The notes: generated from the sequence alone by a model not told the origin. A stretch of DNA of 64,000 nt from Vibrio sp. NTOU-M3 (GCF_040869035.1 NZ_CP162100.1:310001-374000); one strand, 5' to 3'. Shown: positions 51,318 to 61,366, counted from the first letter of the stretch. Numbers and translations are program-made.

Positions 51318-52757
51318 ATGAAGATGCACTCAATTTTAGGTAAATTCAAAAAACAGAATGATTCGGCTGAATGTGTGAATGCCATTATTCAACCCAGCGC
51401 TATCTATCTTACTACACCATCGAATGCGTTACCTCAACATACCCCTCTCAAAGGGCAACCATGGGTTGAGGTGCTTCTTTCTATTCTTCAAACATCAGCA
51501 AAGAAAGGAAGCCAAGTTAACCTTGTCCTGCATTCTGGTTTGTATCAGACCTATCAGATAGAGAAGCCCAATCTTCCTAATGATGAACTTCAAGTCGCCC
51601 TCCCATTTCTACTTAAAGATCTCATTTCAGAAAAAGTCACAGAAATCATTGCCGATGCTTCCGTGTTACCAGGAAGTAATAAGCTTCAGGCGTACGTGAT
51701 TTCCAAGTCCGTTATTCTGGAGTTGCACCGAAAGCTAGCAGGAGTCGACCTGCGTCTTGGAAAAGTTCTAGTTGAAGAGGAAGTGTGGGCACATTCGGTA
51801 GACGAACCGAACGATTTTCTGTTACTCCAACGTAGTAAAGAGAGTGGTTATAAAGTTAGTGCATACGTAGCAGGAAGCTGTGCTTTCCAACGCCATATCC
51901 GAGGTATAACGCCTCCTTTAACCGGTGTTGCTAGTAGTGTCTTGCAGTTAGATGGTATCGCACTTGAACTGCAGCGATCGATTGACTATTTATCCTCTCA
52001 GCTACGTGGAACGTCGATCCACCAAATGAAAATTTGCTGTGATGAAGAAGAGCAGCAAGAACTCGCAAATGCCTTAGCAGAGCGCTTAAGTGTGAAAGTG
52101 AGTGCTCTTTCTGAGCGAAATGATGAGTCGGGGTTAGTCTTATCCCGCTGTGTTACACGCATCGAATCTGAAGAAATTAACCTATATCCCGAGTACTTAA
52201 AACCTAAAAAAGATTACTTCAGTCTTCCGTTCATTGTTGCATGTTGGGCGGGGATAGCCGTGTTATTACTTGCCGTATTCGGATTGTTTCAATTTCAACA
52301 AGCTAAGCTTGAACGCGAGTTACACGTGCAAAGGGCGCAAGAAACCGAGTTTACTCAACAACTCACGAGCTTGAATCAGCGTTTGGCACGTCATAAGCCT
52401 TCCCCTGAAAAAGTGGCTGCGGTTGCGCGGCTTAAATTGGAAATTCAATCGAAACAAGACTCCATGACAGCGATGGGCGAATACGATGAATCACAACAAG
52501 TTGGCTATTCTGGCGTCATGCGTTCATTGGCCCAGTTAGGCCGTGATGATATAGCATTGCGTCAGATCCGCATGGATGCTCACTCTCTTGATCTTCAGGG
52601 AGTCGCTCGAGAACCTAAGGCAATACCAAATTGGGTGAGACAATTTAAACAAGAGTTGAACCTCATTGGTCGAACGTTTGAAAAGCTAAAAATTGGTCGC
52701 AATGAAAAGGAAATCATTACCTTCGAGCTGACAGCGAAAGATGGAGGTCAACCATGA
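51318..52757 (+). CDS. mshI: MSHA biogenesis protein MshI
   Basis: 479 residues, PilM/PilN-like. A cytosolic actin-like part (about residues 1-295) is joined by one membrane span (LPFIVACWAGIAVLLLAVFGLFQF, about 305-328) to a periplasmic coiled coil. ATGs at 51318 and 51324 are both possible. In V. cholerae N16961 this gene is reported as two frames; here it is intact. It overlaps mshJ by 4 bases. Confidence 0.88.
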   Translation: MKMHSILGKFKKQNDSAECVNAIIQPSAIYLTTPSNALPQHTPLKGQPWVEVLLSILQTSAKKGSQVNLVLHSGLYQTYQIEKPNLPNDELQVALPFLLKDLISEKVTEIIADASVLPGSNKLQAYVISKSVILELHRKLAGVDLRLGKVLVEEEVWAHSVDEPNDFLLLQRSKESGYKVSAYVAGSCAFQRHIRGITPPLTGVASSVLQLDGIALELQRSIDYLSSQLRGTSIHQMKICCDEEEQQELANALAERLSVKVSALSERNDESGLVLSRCVTRIESEEINLYPEYLKPKKDYFSLPFIVACWAGIAVLLLAVFGLFQFQQAKLERELHVQRAQETEFTQQLTSLNQRLARHKPSPEKVAAVARLKLEIQSKQDSMTAMGEYDESQQVGYSGVMRSLAQLGRDDIALRQIRMDAHSLDLQGVAREPKAIPNWVRQFKQELNLIGRTFEKLKIGRNEKEIITFELTAKDGGQP

Positions 52758-53404
52758 AGCAGCAGTGGCAACAACTAAGTGATAAGTTTGCTTCCTTAAG
52801 TGGTCGTGAAAAGGGACTGATCTCAATATGTGGTTTTGTGGCCATTTTTATCGGCCTTGCCGTGTTATTGGTTGAGCCATCATTGAAGGCAAATAACGAA
52901 TTGAAGAAACAAATTGCCGCTACTCAAGTGAATAACCAGCGTTTAGAAGGCGAAATTCTGACGGTGACCGCCAAACTTAAGAAAGATCCCGATCAAGAGA
53001 TCAATATCGAATACAGCCAGTTATTGACAGAAAGCCAGAATTTATCGCAACAATTGGCGAAGATCATCGAAAATCTCATTTCTCCTTCGGAAATGGCACA
53101 GTTATTGGAAGAGGTTTTAACGGAGAGCAAGGAATTGCATCTGGTTTCTTTAGAGTCATTGCCAGCCGAGCCCATTACATCGGACTCTGAAGGGAAAGAC
53201 TATACTGGTTATTACTTACATCCTGTGCGTGTGGAATTGACGGGCAGTTACTTCAATATTCTGGCTTATCTTGAAGCGTTGGAGTCACTACCAGTGAAGT
53301 ATTATTGGCGTAGCTTTACCTACAAAGTGGAAAGCTATCCGTCAGCTCGATTAGTCATGGAAGTGTATACCTTGGGAACAAGACAGGAGTTTATTGGTGG
53401 TTAA
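52754..53404 (+). CDS. mshJ: MSHA biogenesis protein MshJ
   Basis: 216 residues, PilO-like. One N-terminal span (GLISICGFVAIFIGLAVLLV) is followed by a coiled coil and a ferredoxin-like periplasmic domain. Probably aligns the inner-membrane complex with the secretin. ATGA coupling to mshI. Confidence 0.88.
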   Translation: MKQQWQQLSDKFASLSGREKGLISICGFVAIFIGLAVLLVEPSLKANNELKKQIAATQVNNQRLEGEILTVTAKLKKDPDQEINIEYSQLLTESQNLSQQLAKIIENLISPSEMAQLLEEVLTESKELHLVSLESLPAEPITSDSEGKDYTGYYLHPVRVELTGSYFNILAYLEALESLPVKYYWRSFTYKVESYPSARLVMEVYTLGTRQEFIGG

Positions 53405-53720
53405 ATGGTGGTTTGTATTTAGCTGTTTGATTTCGGCAAGTAGTTTTGCTGCCAGTGATCCAACTGCACCATTAGATTGGACTCAATCAACTTCCCCTCA
53501 ATCGAATAGTAAAAAAGCTGTTTATTCGTTACCTAAACTGCAAAGCATTATCTGCGTTAACGGCTCAGACTGTCAGGCGATTATGGGTAATAAAGTATTG
53601 GAGCGTGGGCAAGTGATTAATGGCTTTCGAGTCATCAACATTGATGCCGAATTCGTGACGGTTTCAAAGGAGAAAAGGCAGTGGAAATTAGAACTTTTCT
53701 CTAAAGATGTAAAACAATAA
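53397..53720 (+). CDS. mshK: MSHA biogenesis protein MshK
   Basis: 107 residues. Signal peptide (FVFSCLISASSFAAS), then a PilP-like small domain with Cys pair CVNGSDC. Starts at GTG 53397 (AGGAG 7 bases upstream) or TTG 53394. Overlaps the mshJ end by 8 bases. Confidence 0.83.
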   Translation: MVKWWFVFSCLISASSFAASDPTAPLDWTQSTSPQSNSKKAVYSLPKLQSIICVNGSDCQAIMGNKVLERGQVINGFRVINIDAEFVTVSKEKRQWKLELFSKDVKQ

Positions 53721-53735
53721 GGTTATCAGAATAGT

Positions 53736-55382
53736 ATGCGTAAACTCGTTTTAGCTATCACCATCGCCTCACTGGCAGGATGCTCAATGGGACACCGGGA
53801 TCCGGTGGAAGCAAAAAGTGCCCTTAATCAGGCGATTAATGAGTCTAATAGCAAAGCTATCGATGTGTTGCCTGCATCTGTGGAAGCAGATTTAATGCCT
53901 GAGTTAGACTCGGCAGTCTCACCAGAAAATCAAACGTTGAAACGTTACCGTATTAAAGCGGATGCCGTGGAAGCTCGTGCATTTTTTACCAGTTTAGTGC
54001 GTGGCACGGAATACAGCGCAGCCATTCACCCTGCCGTAAAAGGGAAAGTGACGGTTAACCTTACTGATGTCACCCTTGATGAAGTGCTTTCGGTGATCCG
54101 TGATATGTACGGCTATGAGATTGAACTCTCAGGAAAAGTCATTCAAGTTTATCCAGCCGATCTTCGTACAGTGACCCTTCCTGTCGATTATTTGCAGTTT
54201 AAGCGTTCGGGACGTTCGCTAACATCAATCACAACCGGAACAATTACAAACACAGACACGGATTCAGACTCCTCTTCTTCGTCTTCAAGCTCATCTTCAT
54301 CAAATTCTTCTGGTAGCAGTAGCTCAAGCAGTGCCAAAGGTGGAACTGAAATCGAGACCATCAGTGAAAGTGATTTTTGGCCACAGTTACAAACGGCCGT
54401 TGCTCAGCTGATTGGCTCTGGTGATGGTCAAAGTGTAGTGGTTACCCCACAAGCCAGTTTAATTACCATCCGTGCTTACCCTGATCAGATTCGTGAAGTT
54501 CGAAATTTTATTGGAGCTTCACAAGAGCGCATGCATCGCCAAGTGATCTTAGAGGCAAAAATTCTAGAAGTGACCTTGAGCGATGGTTATCAACAAGGCA
54601 TTAACTGGTCTAAAGCTTTTTCTTCTAATGGTACCGACTTCACTATTGGTCAGGGAAGTCTTCCACAAGACCCGGGTTTTACGCTACCTGGTTTAGATGC
54701 GATCGGTACCTTACTCGCAGGACAAAGTAATATTGTTATTTCCAGTGGTAGCTTCGATGCTGTGTTGAATTTCATGGCAACTCAAGGTGATCTGAATGTT
54801 CTGTCCAGTCCGAGAGTAACGGCATCGAATAACCAGAAAGCTGTGATCAAAGTGGGTACCGATGAGTATTATGTAACGGACTTATCGAGCGTTGTTGGAA
54901 GTGGTGATAACGCAAATCCAGCACCAGAAGTTGAGCTTACGCCATTCTTTTCTGGCATCTCTCTTGATGTGACGCCACAAATTGATGATGCGGGGAATGT
55001 GTTATTGCATGTGCACCCTGCAGTGATTGAAGTGGATGAACAGGTGAAAGAAATTGGTTATGGCAACACCAGTATTACCTTGCCTTTAGCTCGCAGCTCA
55101 ATTCGTGAGTCTGACTCGGTGATTCGTGCTCAAGATGGTGATGTAGTGGTCATTGGTGGTCTGATGAAATCCAATACGTTCGACCGAGTATCAAAAGTAC
55201 CATTATTAGGTGATATACCGGGTGTAGGTCATTTATTCCGAAATAAGTCGAAGCTGACAGAAAAAACCGAATTGGTCATTTTGCTCAAGCCGACGGTGGT
55301 CGGTGTGAACACTTGGCAAAAAGAATTGGAACGCTCGCGTGACTTGTTGCAAGAGTGGTTCCCCGAAGAAGATAGCCAGTAA
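53736..55382 (+). CDS. mshL: MSHA secretin MshL
   Basis: 548 residues. Lipoprotein signal with lipobox LAGC. An N0-like domain (about 70-150), a Ser-rich linker (about 170-205: DSDSSSSSSSSSSS then NSSGSSSSSS), and the secretin core with VILEAKILEVTLSDGYQQGINW and VVVIGGLMKSNTFDRVSKVPLLGDIPGVGHLF. Forms the outer-membrane channel for the MSHA pilus. Confidence 0.94.
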   Translation: MRKLVLAITIASLAGCSMGHRDPVEAKSALNQAINESNSKAIDVLPASVEADLMPELDSAVSPENQTLKRYRIKADAVEARAFFTSLVRGTEYSAAIHPAVKGKVTVNLTDVTLDEVLSVIRDMYGYEIELSGKVIQVYPADLRTVTLPVDYLQFKRSGRSLTSITTGTITNTDTDSDSSSSSSSSSSSNSSGSSSSSSAKGGTEIETISESDFWPQLQTAVAQLIGSGDGQSVVVTPQASLITIRAYPDQIREVRNFIGASQERMHRQVILEAKILEVTLSDGYQQGINWSKAFSSNGTDFTIGQGSLPQDPGFTLPGLDAIGTLLAGQSNIVISSGSFDAVLNFMATQGDLNVLSSPRVTASNNQKAVIKVGTDEYYVTDLSSVVGSGDNANPAPEVELTPFFSGISLDVTPQIDDAGNVLLHVHPAVIEVDEQVKEIGYGNTSITLPLARSSIRESDSVIRAQDGDVVVIGGLMKSNTFDRVSKVPLLGDIPGVGHLFRNKSKLTEKTELVILLKPTVVGVNTWQKELERSRDLLQEWFPEEDSQ

Positions 55383-55385
55383 TGT

Positions 55386-56228
55386 ATGTATTTGGAGCAC
55401 TTTGGTCTTAAGCAAGCCCCATTTCATCTAACCCCAGACACAGAAATGTTTTTAGGGTTAGCCCCACACTATGAAGCGATTCAAACTGTGTTAGCTGCGT
55501 TAGCCATGGATGAAGGGGTGATTAAAGTCAGCGGAGAGGTGGGGACCGGAAAAACTATGGTTTGTCGGATGTTGATAAACCAAATGGGAGACGATGTTCA
55601 ACTGGTTTATTTACCGAATCCCGCTTTAGATGGTGATGAGCTACGTCAAGCTATTGCTAGAGAGCTTGGATTGGAAAGTAGCACTGTTACGGTCGTCGGT
55701 GATATTCAGGAACGGTTGCTTGCTTTAAATAAACAAAACAAAAGTGTTGTTCTGGTTGTCGATGAAGCCCAAGCACTTAGCGATGAAGCATTAGAAGTGT
55801 TGCGTTTATTTGGCAACCTCGAAACGGAACAAAGCAAATTGTTGCAAATCGTGTTGTTTGGACAACCTGAACTTGATGAACGGTTAGCACGGCACCACTT
55901 ACGCCAGCTTCGTCAACGAATTAGCTACAATGTTTCTTTGCGTGCTTTAAATTTCAATGAAGTTGTTGCTTATATCGATAGCCGCTTAATAAAAGCAGGT
56001 GGCGTGAGTTCGATATTCAACCTTGCTCAAAAAAAAGCCATTTGGCGAGCAAGCCAAGGAATACCTCGGCTGATCAACCAAATCACCAGTAAAGCAATGG
56101 TATTAGCGTGTTGCCAAGCTACGATGCAGGTGAGCAATCACCAGTTATATGACGCCATTCACGATACTTTTGATAGCTGTAAGCCTAGATTTAAAAGCCC
56201 GCGCTTGTGGGGATGGAGTAACACATGA
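55386..56228 (+). CDS. mshM: MSHA biogenesis ATPase MshM
   Basis: 280 residues, ExeA/GspA-type AAA ATPase. Walker A SGEVGTGKTMVCRM, Walker B VVLVVDEAQAL. No peptidoglycan-binding tail, unlike GspA. Begins 3 bases after mshL and overlaps mshN by ATGA. Confidence 0.9.
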   Translation: MYLEHFGLKQAPFHLTPDTEMFLGLAPHYEAIQTVLAALAMDEGVIKVSGEVGTGKTMVCRMLINQMGDDVQLVYLPNPALDGDELRQAIARELGLESSTVTVVGDIQERLLALNKQNKSVVLVVDEAQALSDEALEVLRLFGNLETEQSKLLQIVLFGQPELDERLARHHLRQLRQRISYNVSLRALNFNEVVAYIDSRLIKAGGVSSIFNLAQKKAIWRASQGIPRLINQITSKAMVLACCQATMQVSNHQLYDAIHDTFDSCKPRFKSPRLWGWSNT

Positions 56229-57274
56229 GTGCTATTAATGATGCGCTAACGGATTTAGCTGAAAAGCGTCGCTCAACACAGAATATTGTAAGAGCAGACG
56301 TACCAAAAATTAAACAACGGCCTGTTTTACCTTGGCTTATCGCTGGATTTACTTTAAGTATGGCGATGGGCGGTTGGGCGGTGTCACAATCCCAACCAAT
56401 TTCCGTTACGCAGCCTAGCTATTCTTCTCAACCTATCAATGGCGAGCAAGCCAGTGTTGAGGTTATGCTTGCCCCATCACCGACAAGCAAAAAGAGCCGT
56501 ACCGATAGCGAACTTTATTTTGCCTCTAATTCTGTAGCCCAACCGACTGGAACAACAGAAAAAGCTGAACCGGTTCCAGTGAAGAAAATTACAACTTCAA
56601 AGACCGCTCCCGTAAAAGAACATCGAGAAAACACCAACCCAATCCAACCTCAAAATGTCATTGTTGAGCAAGTGGAGCTTTCTCCGGAACAATTGGCTCA
56701 AAAGGCCATCATTCGTGCAGAAAAAGCCATGGAGAGCAACAAGCTAGATGAGGCATTAACCCAGTTTCAAATAGCACTTCGACATACCCCTTCTGATAGC
56801 AATGTGAGAAAGAAACTGGCGGCACTTTATTATGGGAAAGGGGATACCCGCAAGGCGGCAGAGCTGTTGCAGAAAGGGATCCGGCAATATCCAAATGATG
56901 AAGATGTACGTATAGCACTGGCTAAGTTGCTAATAAAAGAGAATCAACAGCAAGCGGCTTTAGTGCCACTGATGCAACTAACCAAGCCTGCCAGCGTAAA
57001 ATATTTGTCTCTGCGAGCCGCATTAGCTCAGAAGGCCAATCAGGATGCATTAGCGCTTGAAAGCTATCAACAACTGGTTCAGTTAGAACCAGAGAATGGA
57101 CGCTGGTGGCTTGGGTTAGGTATTCAACAAGAGCGAGCTCTTAACCTCACTTCTGCACAACAATCCTATAAGAAAGCGCTGTTGAAAGTCGGCATTTCGA
57201 GTCAATCACAACAATTTATTCGCGATCGGCTAACGCTACTCAGCCGTCTAGAGGAGAAGCCGAATGCAAATTAA
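56225..57274 (+). CDS. mshN: MSHA biogenesis protein MshN (TPR)
   Basis: 349 residues. One span (VLPWLIAGFTLSMAMGGWAVS, about 37-57), a low-complexity periplasmic linker, then tetratricopeptide repeats from about residue 155 (AEKAMESNKLDEALTQFQIAL, KLAALYYGKGDTRKAAELLQKG). Overlaps mshE by 11 bases. Confidence 0.88.
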   Translation: MSAINDALTDLAEKRRSTQNIVRADVPKIKQRPVLPWLIAGFTLSMAMGGWAVSQSQPISVTQPSYSSQPINGEQASVEVMLAPSPTSKKSRTDSELYFASNSVAQPTGTTEKAEPVPVKKITTSKTAPVKEHRENTNPIQPQNVIVEQVELSPEQLAQKAIIRAEKAMESNKLDEALTQFQIALRHTPSDSNVRKKLAALYYGKGDTRKAAELLQKGIRQYPNDEDVRIALAKLLIKENQQQAALVPLMQLTKPASVKYLSLRAALAQKANQDALALESYQQLVQLEPENGRWWLGLGIQQERALNLTSAQQSYKKALLKVGISSQSQQFIRDRLTLLSRLEEKPNAN

Positions 57275-58988
57275 GCTGCGTAAACGCCTTGGTGACTTGT
57301 TAGTTGAAGAAGGCATTATTACCGAAGAACAAGTTGAACAAGCTTTAGCTGCGCAGAAAGCGACGGGACGTAAGTTAGGTGCCGCCCTAATAGAGCTGGG
57401 ATTTCTTACTGATCACCAAATGCTGACCTTCTTATCTCAGCAGTTAAATGTACCTCTTATCGACTTAAGCCGTGCGAATGTGGATATCGATGCGGTGCAA
57501 TTACTATCCGAAGTCCATGCGCGACGCCTTCGTGCGATGGTCATTGGGCGTAATGGCGATACATTACGTATTGCCATGAGTGATCCTGCGGACTTATTTG
57601 CCCAAGAAGCGCTGTTGAGCCAATTGCCAAATTACAATGTAGAGTTTGTGATCACACCAGAGAAGCAGTTGGTTGAGGGGTTTGATCGCTACTATCGTCG
57701 TACTAAAGAGATTGCCTCGTTTGCAGAGCAGCTCCAAGCAGAACACCAAGTTACTGAAGCGTTTGATTTCAATATCGAAGATCAAGATAGCGAAGAAGTG
57801 ACGGTTGTTAAGCTGATCAATTCATTATTTGAAGATGCGATTCAAGTGGGGGCATCGGATATTCATATTGAGCCGGATGCGAATATTTTACGCTTAAGAC
57901 AACGTATCGATGGTGTGTTACACGAAACTTTATTGAATGAAGTCAATATTGCACCAGCACTTGTCCTTCGCCTTAAGTTAATGGCAAATCTCGATATTTC
58001 AGAAAAACGCTTACCTCAAGATGGTCGCTTTAATATTAAAGCTAAAGGACAGTCGGTCGATATCCGTATGTCGACGATGCCTGTGCAATATGGCGAATCG
58101 GTCGTTATGCGTTTGCTAAATCAATCAATGGGGATACGCAAACTAGAGGAGTCGGGGATACCTGCTGACCTGCTAGAAAGGCTGCGCCGCCAATTGAAAC
58201 GCCCTCATGGCATGATTTTGGTAACGGGACCAACAGGCTCTGGTAAAACCACCACCTTGTATGGGGCACTTAGTGAACTTAATGAGCCCGGCAAGAAGAT
58301 CATCACTGCTGAAGACCCTGTGGAATATCGCTTGCCGAGGATCAGTCAGGTTCAGGTAAATCCTAAAATTAACCTCGATTTTTCAACGGTGCTGAGAACG
58401 TTTTTACGTCAGGATCCTGACATCATCCTCGTCGGGGAGATGCGAGATCACGAAACGGTCGAAATTGGTTTACGAGCCGCTCTGACTGGCCACTTAGTTC
58501 TAAGTACTTTGCACACCAATGATGCCATAGACAGTGCTTTGCGCATGATTGACATGGGCGCGCCAGGGTATCTTGTCGCAAGTGCGGTGAGAGCCGTTGT
58601 GGCTCAGCGACTGGTACGTAAAGTATGTCCAGACTGTAAAACTCAGGATGATGTGGATGAGTCACGCCGTCAGTGGCTTGCACAGCGTTTTCCAAATCAA
58701 GAGAGTGCCAATTTTATGCGTGGTCGAGGTTGCCAAAATTGTAACCTCACTGGTTATCGTGGGCGTGTAGGGGTATTTGAAATGCTCGAACTTGATCATG
58801 CCATGATGGATGCTTTGAGAGCCGACGACGCTGTGTTATTTGCTCAACAAGCGCGAAACAATGAAGAGTACAAGCCATTGTTAGCTGCGGCGATGGAGTT
58901 AGCATTAAAGGGTGAAGTGAGCCTGGATGAAGTGATGAATCTCGGTGAAGGTGATGCATCCGGTATGACTCAGGCTATTTATATTTAA
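57264..58988 (+). CDS. mshE: MSHA pilus extension ATPase MshE
   Basis: 574 residues, PilB-type. Two tandem MshEN motifs at the N-terminus (RLGDLLVEEGIITEEQVEQ and KLGAALIELGFLTDHQML) bind c-di-GMP in V. cholerae. The ATPase carries GPTGSGKTTTLYG, the Asp box ITAEDPVEYRL, and HTNDAIDSA. A zinc-binding CPDC/CQNC pair is in the C-terminal part. mshH is also in this block, so c-di-GMP signalling can meet pilus assembly here, but mshH itself looks inactive. Confidence 0.95.
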   Translation: MQIKLRKRLGDLLVEEGIITEEQVEQALAAQKATGRKLGAALIELGFLTDHQMLTFLSQQLNVPLIDLSRANVDIDAVQLLSEVHARRLRAMVIGRNGDTLRIAMSDPADLFAQEALLSQLPNYNVEFVITPEKQLVEGFDRYYRRTKEIASFAEQLQAEHQVTEAFDFNIEDQDSEEVTVVKLINSLFEDAIQVGASDIHIEPDANILRLRQRIDGVLHETLLNEVNIAPALVLRLKLMANLDISEKRLPQDGRFNIKAKGQSVDIRMSTMPVQYGESVVMRLLNQSMGIRKLEESGIPADLLERLRRQLKRPHGMILVTGPTGSGKTTTLYGALSELNEPGKKIITAEDPVEYRLPRISQVQVNPKINLDFSTVLRTFLRQDPDIILVGEMRDHETVEIGLRAALTGHLVLSTLHTNDAIDSALRMIDMGAPGYLVASAVRAVVAQRLVRKVCPDCKTQDDVDESRRQWLAQRFPNQESANFMRGRGCQNCNLTGYRGRVGVFEMLELDHAMMDALRADDAVLFAQQARNNEEYKPLLAAAMELALKGEVSLDEVMNLGEGDASGMTQAIYI

Positions 58989-58997
58989 AGGTAAATC

Positions 58998-60218
58998 ATG
59001 CCGATATATCGATATCAGGGGCGAAGCTCTGATGGTGCAAAGATTTCTGGGCAAGTGGAAGCGGCTAACGAAGAGTTAGCTGCTGAATCGTTACTGAGTA
59101 AAGGAGTGATCCCAACCTCGATTACTTCGGGAGCTTCAGCAAGCAGCTTCAATATCGATCTTAAAGCCTTGTTAAAAACAGCCGTTCCACTTGAAGTGAT
59201 GGTGATATTTTGCCGACAGCTGTATAGCTTGACCAAAGCGGGGGTTCCTTTACTGCGTTCGATTCGTGGTTTGACCCAAAATTGCAGCAATAAACAGCTC
59301 AGAGAAGCCCTAGAAGAGGTGACGCAAGAGTTAACCAACGGCCGTAATTTGTCAGCATCGATGCAAATGCATTCCACGGTATTCAGCCCTTTGTTTGTAT
59401 CCATGATCAATGTAGGTGAAAACACAGGTCGCTTGGATGAAGCACTACTTCAGCTTGCTAATTATTATGAACAAGAGTTAGAAACCCGTAAGCGGATCAA
59501 AACGGCAATGCGTTACCCGACGTTTGTCATCAGCTTTATTGTTGTGGCCATGTTTGTCCTCAACTTAAAGGTGATCCCTCAATTTGCCAACATGTTTAGT
59601 CGGTTTGGTGTTGATCTTCCGCTACCTACAAGAATTTTGATCACGACTTCCGACTTTTTTGTCAATTACTGGGTGTGGCTGCTTGCCGCCATGGTTGGAG
59701 CGCTATTTGCATTTCGAACTTGGTTGAATACCGCCAATGGCCGAGAGCGTTGGGATAAGTTTAGACTCAGGATGCCTGTGGTCGGCGGCATTGTGAATCG
59801 GGCACAACTTTCTCGATTTTCTCGTACTTTTGCGCTAATGCTTAAAGCAGGGGTGCCGTTAAACCAATCATTGTCGTTATCCGCAGAAGCTTTAGATAAC
59901 AAGTTTCTTGAAGGGCGACTATTGGAAATGAAGGCCTCAATTGAAGCGGGTGGAACCATTTCTTCCACGGCAATCAATAGCGGTGTTTTTACCCCTTTGG
60001 TTATTCAAATGATATCTGTAGGGGAAGAGACTGGTCGTATTGATGAACTGTTGTTAGAAGTTGCCGATTTTTATGACCGTGAGGTCGACTATGATTTGAA
60101 AACGCTGACGGCACGTATCGAGCCTATCTTGCTCGTTGTCGTTGCCGGTATGGTGTTAATACTGGCCCTCGGCATTTTCTTGCCGATGTGGGGCATGCTC
60201 GACGCGCTTAAGGGATAA
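58998..60218 (+). CDS. mshG: MSHA inner-membrane platform protein MshG
   Basis: 406 residues, PilC/GspF family. Two GspF domains (FCRQLYSLTKAGVPLLRSIRGL and FSRTFALMLKAGVPLNQSLSL) each with membrane spans. Works with MshE in pilus extension. 9 bases after mshE. Confidence 0.95.
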   Translation: MPIYRYQGRSSDGAKISGQVEAANEELAAESLLSKGVIPTSITSGASASSFNIDLKALLKTAVPLEVMVIFCRQLYSLTKAGVPLLRSIRGLTQNCSNKQLREALEEVTQELTNGRNLSASMQMHSTVFSPLFVSMINVGENTGRLDEALLQLANYYEQELETRKRIKTAMRYPTFVISFIVVAMFVLNLKVIPQFANMFSRFGVDLPLPTRILITTSDFFVNYWVWLLAAMVGALFAFRTWLNTANGRERWDKFRLRMPVVGGIVNRAQLSRFSRTFALMLKAGVPLNQSLSLSAEALDNKFLEGRLLEMKASIEAGGTISSTAINSGVFTPLVIQMISVGEETGRIDELLLEVADFYDREVDYDLKTLTARIEPILLVVVAGMVLILALGIFLPMWGMLDALKG

Positions 60219-60219
60219 C

Positions 60220-60681
60220 ATGCTTCAAGTAGCACAACGTGGGCGGTTTGCATTATGGCTTACCATTGTGACTGTTTTGATCGCTGTTTTTCTATACTCG
60301 TGGAAGCAGGTAGAAAAAGAGGCGATGCATACCAATTTGTTGGTTGCTAGTAAGCGAATGACTGAACGTGCCAGTTTCTATAAGCAGGAATGGTTACTGC
60401 ATGGACAACCTTCAAAGCTGGTGGTAGAGCCACATAGTTTGCGCTTTTCTGCAAATGGATGGTTAGTACCAATAGATGAGCAGGGTAATATTGAATGTAT
60501 GAAGTGGTTGGAGATTCTTTATCCTGAAAATCGAGTTTTAGTAGCTGAAGAGTCAGAAATGATAACTAACTCAAGTAATTGGCTCGTGAAATGTAGATAC
60601 TTAGATGGAGAGCATCAAGCTGTAGAGGTTGAGCTAAAGGATGGTAAATTCTCTGTTGGTATAAACTTTATTGCTAAATAG
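60220..60681 (+). CDS. mshF: MSHA biogenesis protein MshF
   Basis: 153 residues with one N-terminal span (ALWLTIVTVLIAVFLYSW). It starts 1 base after the mshG stop. Function not defined; named by position and homology in the V. cholerae msh locus. Confidence 0.83.
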   Translation: MLQVAQRGRFALWLTIVTVLIAVFLYSWKQVEKEAMHTNLLVASKRMTERASFYKQEWLLHGQPSKLVVEPHSLRFSANGWLVPIDEQGNIECMKWLEILYPENRVLVAEESEMITNSSNWLVKCRYLDGEHQAVEVELKDGKFSVGINFIAK

Positions 60682-60754
60682 CATTTTTATTATTTTACAC
60701 GGCGATATATTATTAGTGTGCATTGACGTCGTACAAACTCAAGTGTGAGGCATT

Positions 60755-61327
60755 ATGTATAGCAGACAGTCTGGTTTCTCTCTGGTTGAGCTAGTGGTAG
60801 TCATTGTTGTTGTGGGTTTATTAGCCGTTGCAGCACTGCCTCGGTTTCTTGATGTTACTGATGAAGCAAAGAAAGCCAGTATTGAAGGTGTCGCGGGTGG
60901 TTACGCAACTGGCGTGCTTTCTGCAAGGGCTCAATGGGAGGCAGAAGCTCGCCCCACACGCATAATCAGCGGCGAAAAGTACAACACGGTGAATTACGAT
61001 GGTGTCGATTTTTGGTTAACCCGAAGCAAAGATAGTAATGGTAGCAATACGGATTTTCGTGATGGCTATCCGTTGGGGTTAGATACTGGTGGGGCCTTCC
61101 CCTCAGGGCTGACCGAACAAGCTTGTGTTGATCTGATGAACAATCTGCTGCAAAACCCACCCAAGGTAGGAACACAGACAGAAGCGGATCAGGATTCAGA
61201 TATTAAATACGCTGCAGTGGCAAATACAGGCGCTGCAACATGTACCTATATTCAACAGGAAGGGGGAAGCGCTCACCAATTCGTGTATGAGGCGAAAACT
61301 GGTCGCGTTACCGTTTCGTTGCAGTAA
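60755..61327 (+). CDS. mshB: MSHA pilin-like protein MshB
   Basis: 190 residues. Type IV prepilin: leader MYSRQSG, then FSLVELVVVIVVVGLLAV with Glu at mature position 5. A longer C-terminal domain than MshA with a disulfide-like Cys pair (ACVD and TCTY). Minor pilin upstream of the major pilin gene. Confidence 0.9.
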   Translation: MYSRQSGFSLVELVVVIVVVGLLAVAALPRFLDVTDEAKKASIEGVAGGYATGVLSARAQWEAEARPTRIISGEKYNTVNYDGVDFWLTRSKDSNGSNTDFRDGYPLGLDTGGAFPSGLTEQACVDLMNNLLQNPPKVGTQTEADQDSDIKYAAVANTGAATCTYIQQEGGSAHQFVYEAKTGRVTVSLQ

Positions 61328-61366
61328 CAAAAACAATAAATATTCATTTTTAGAGAGACGTAAACT

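Noticed and set aside
54254..54334. Serine-coding stretch of mshL as a simple tandem repeat
   Set aside because: Codons are mixed (TCT, TCA, TCG, AGC, AGT), so there is no perfect repeat that would slip.
59015..59425. 136-codon open frame antisense to mshG
   Set aside because: Shadow frame, Ser/Leu-rich, with no recognisable domain.
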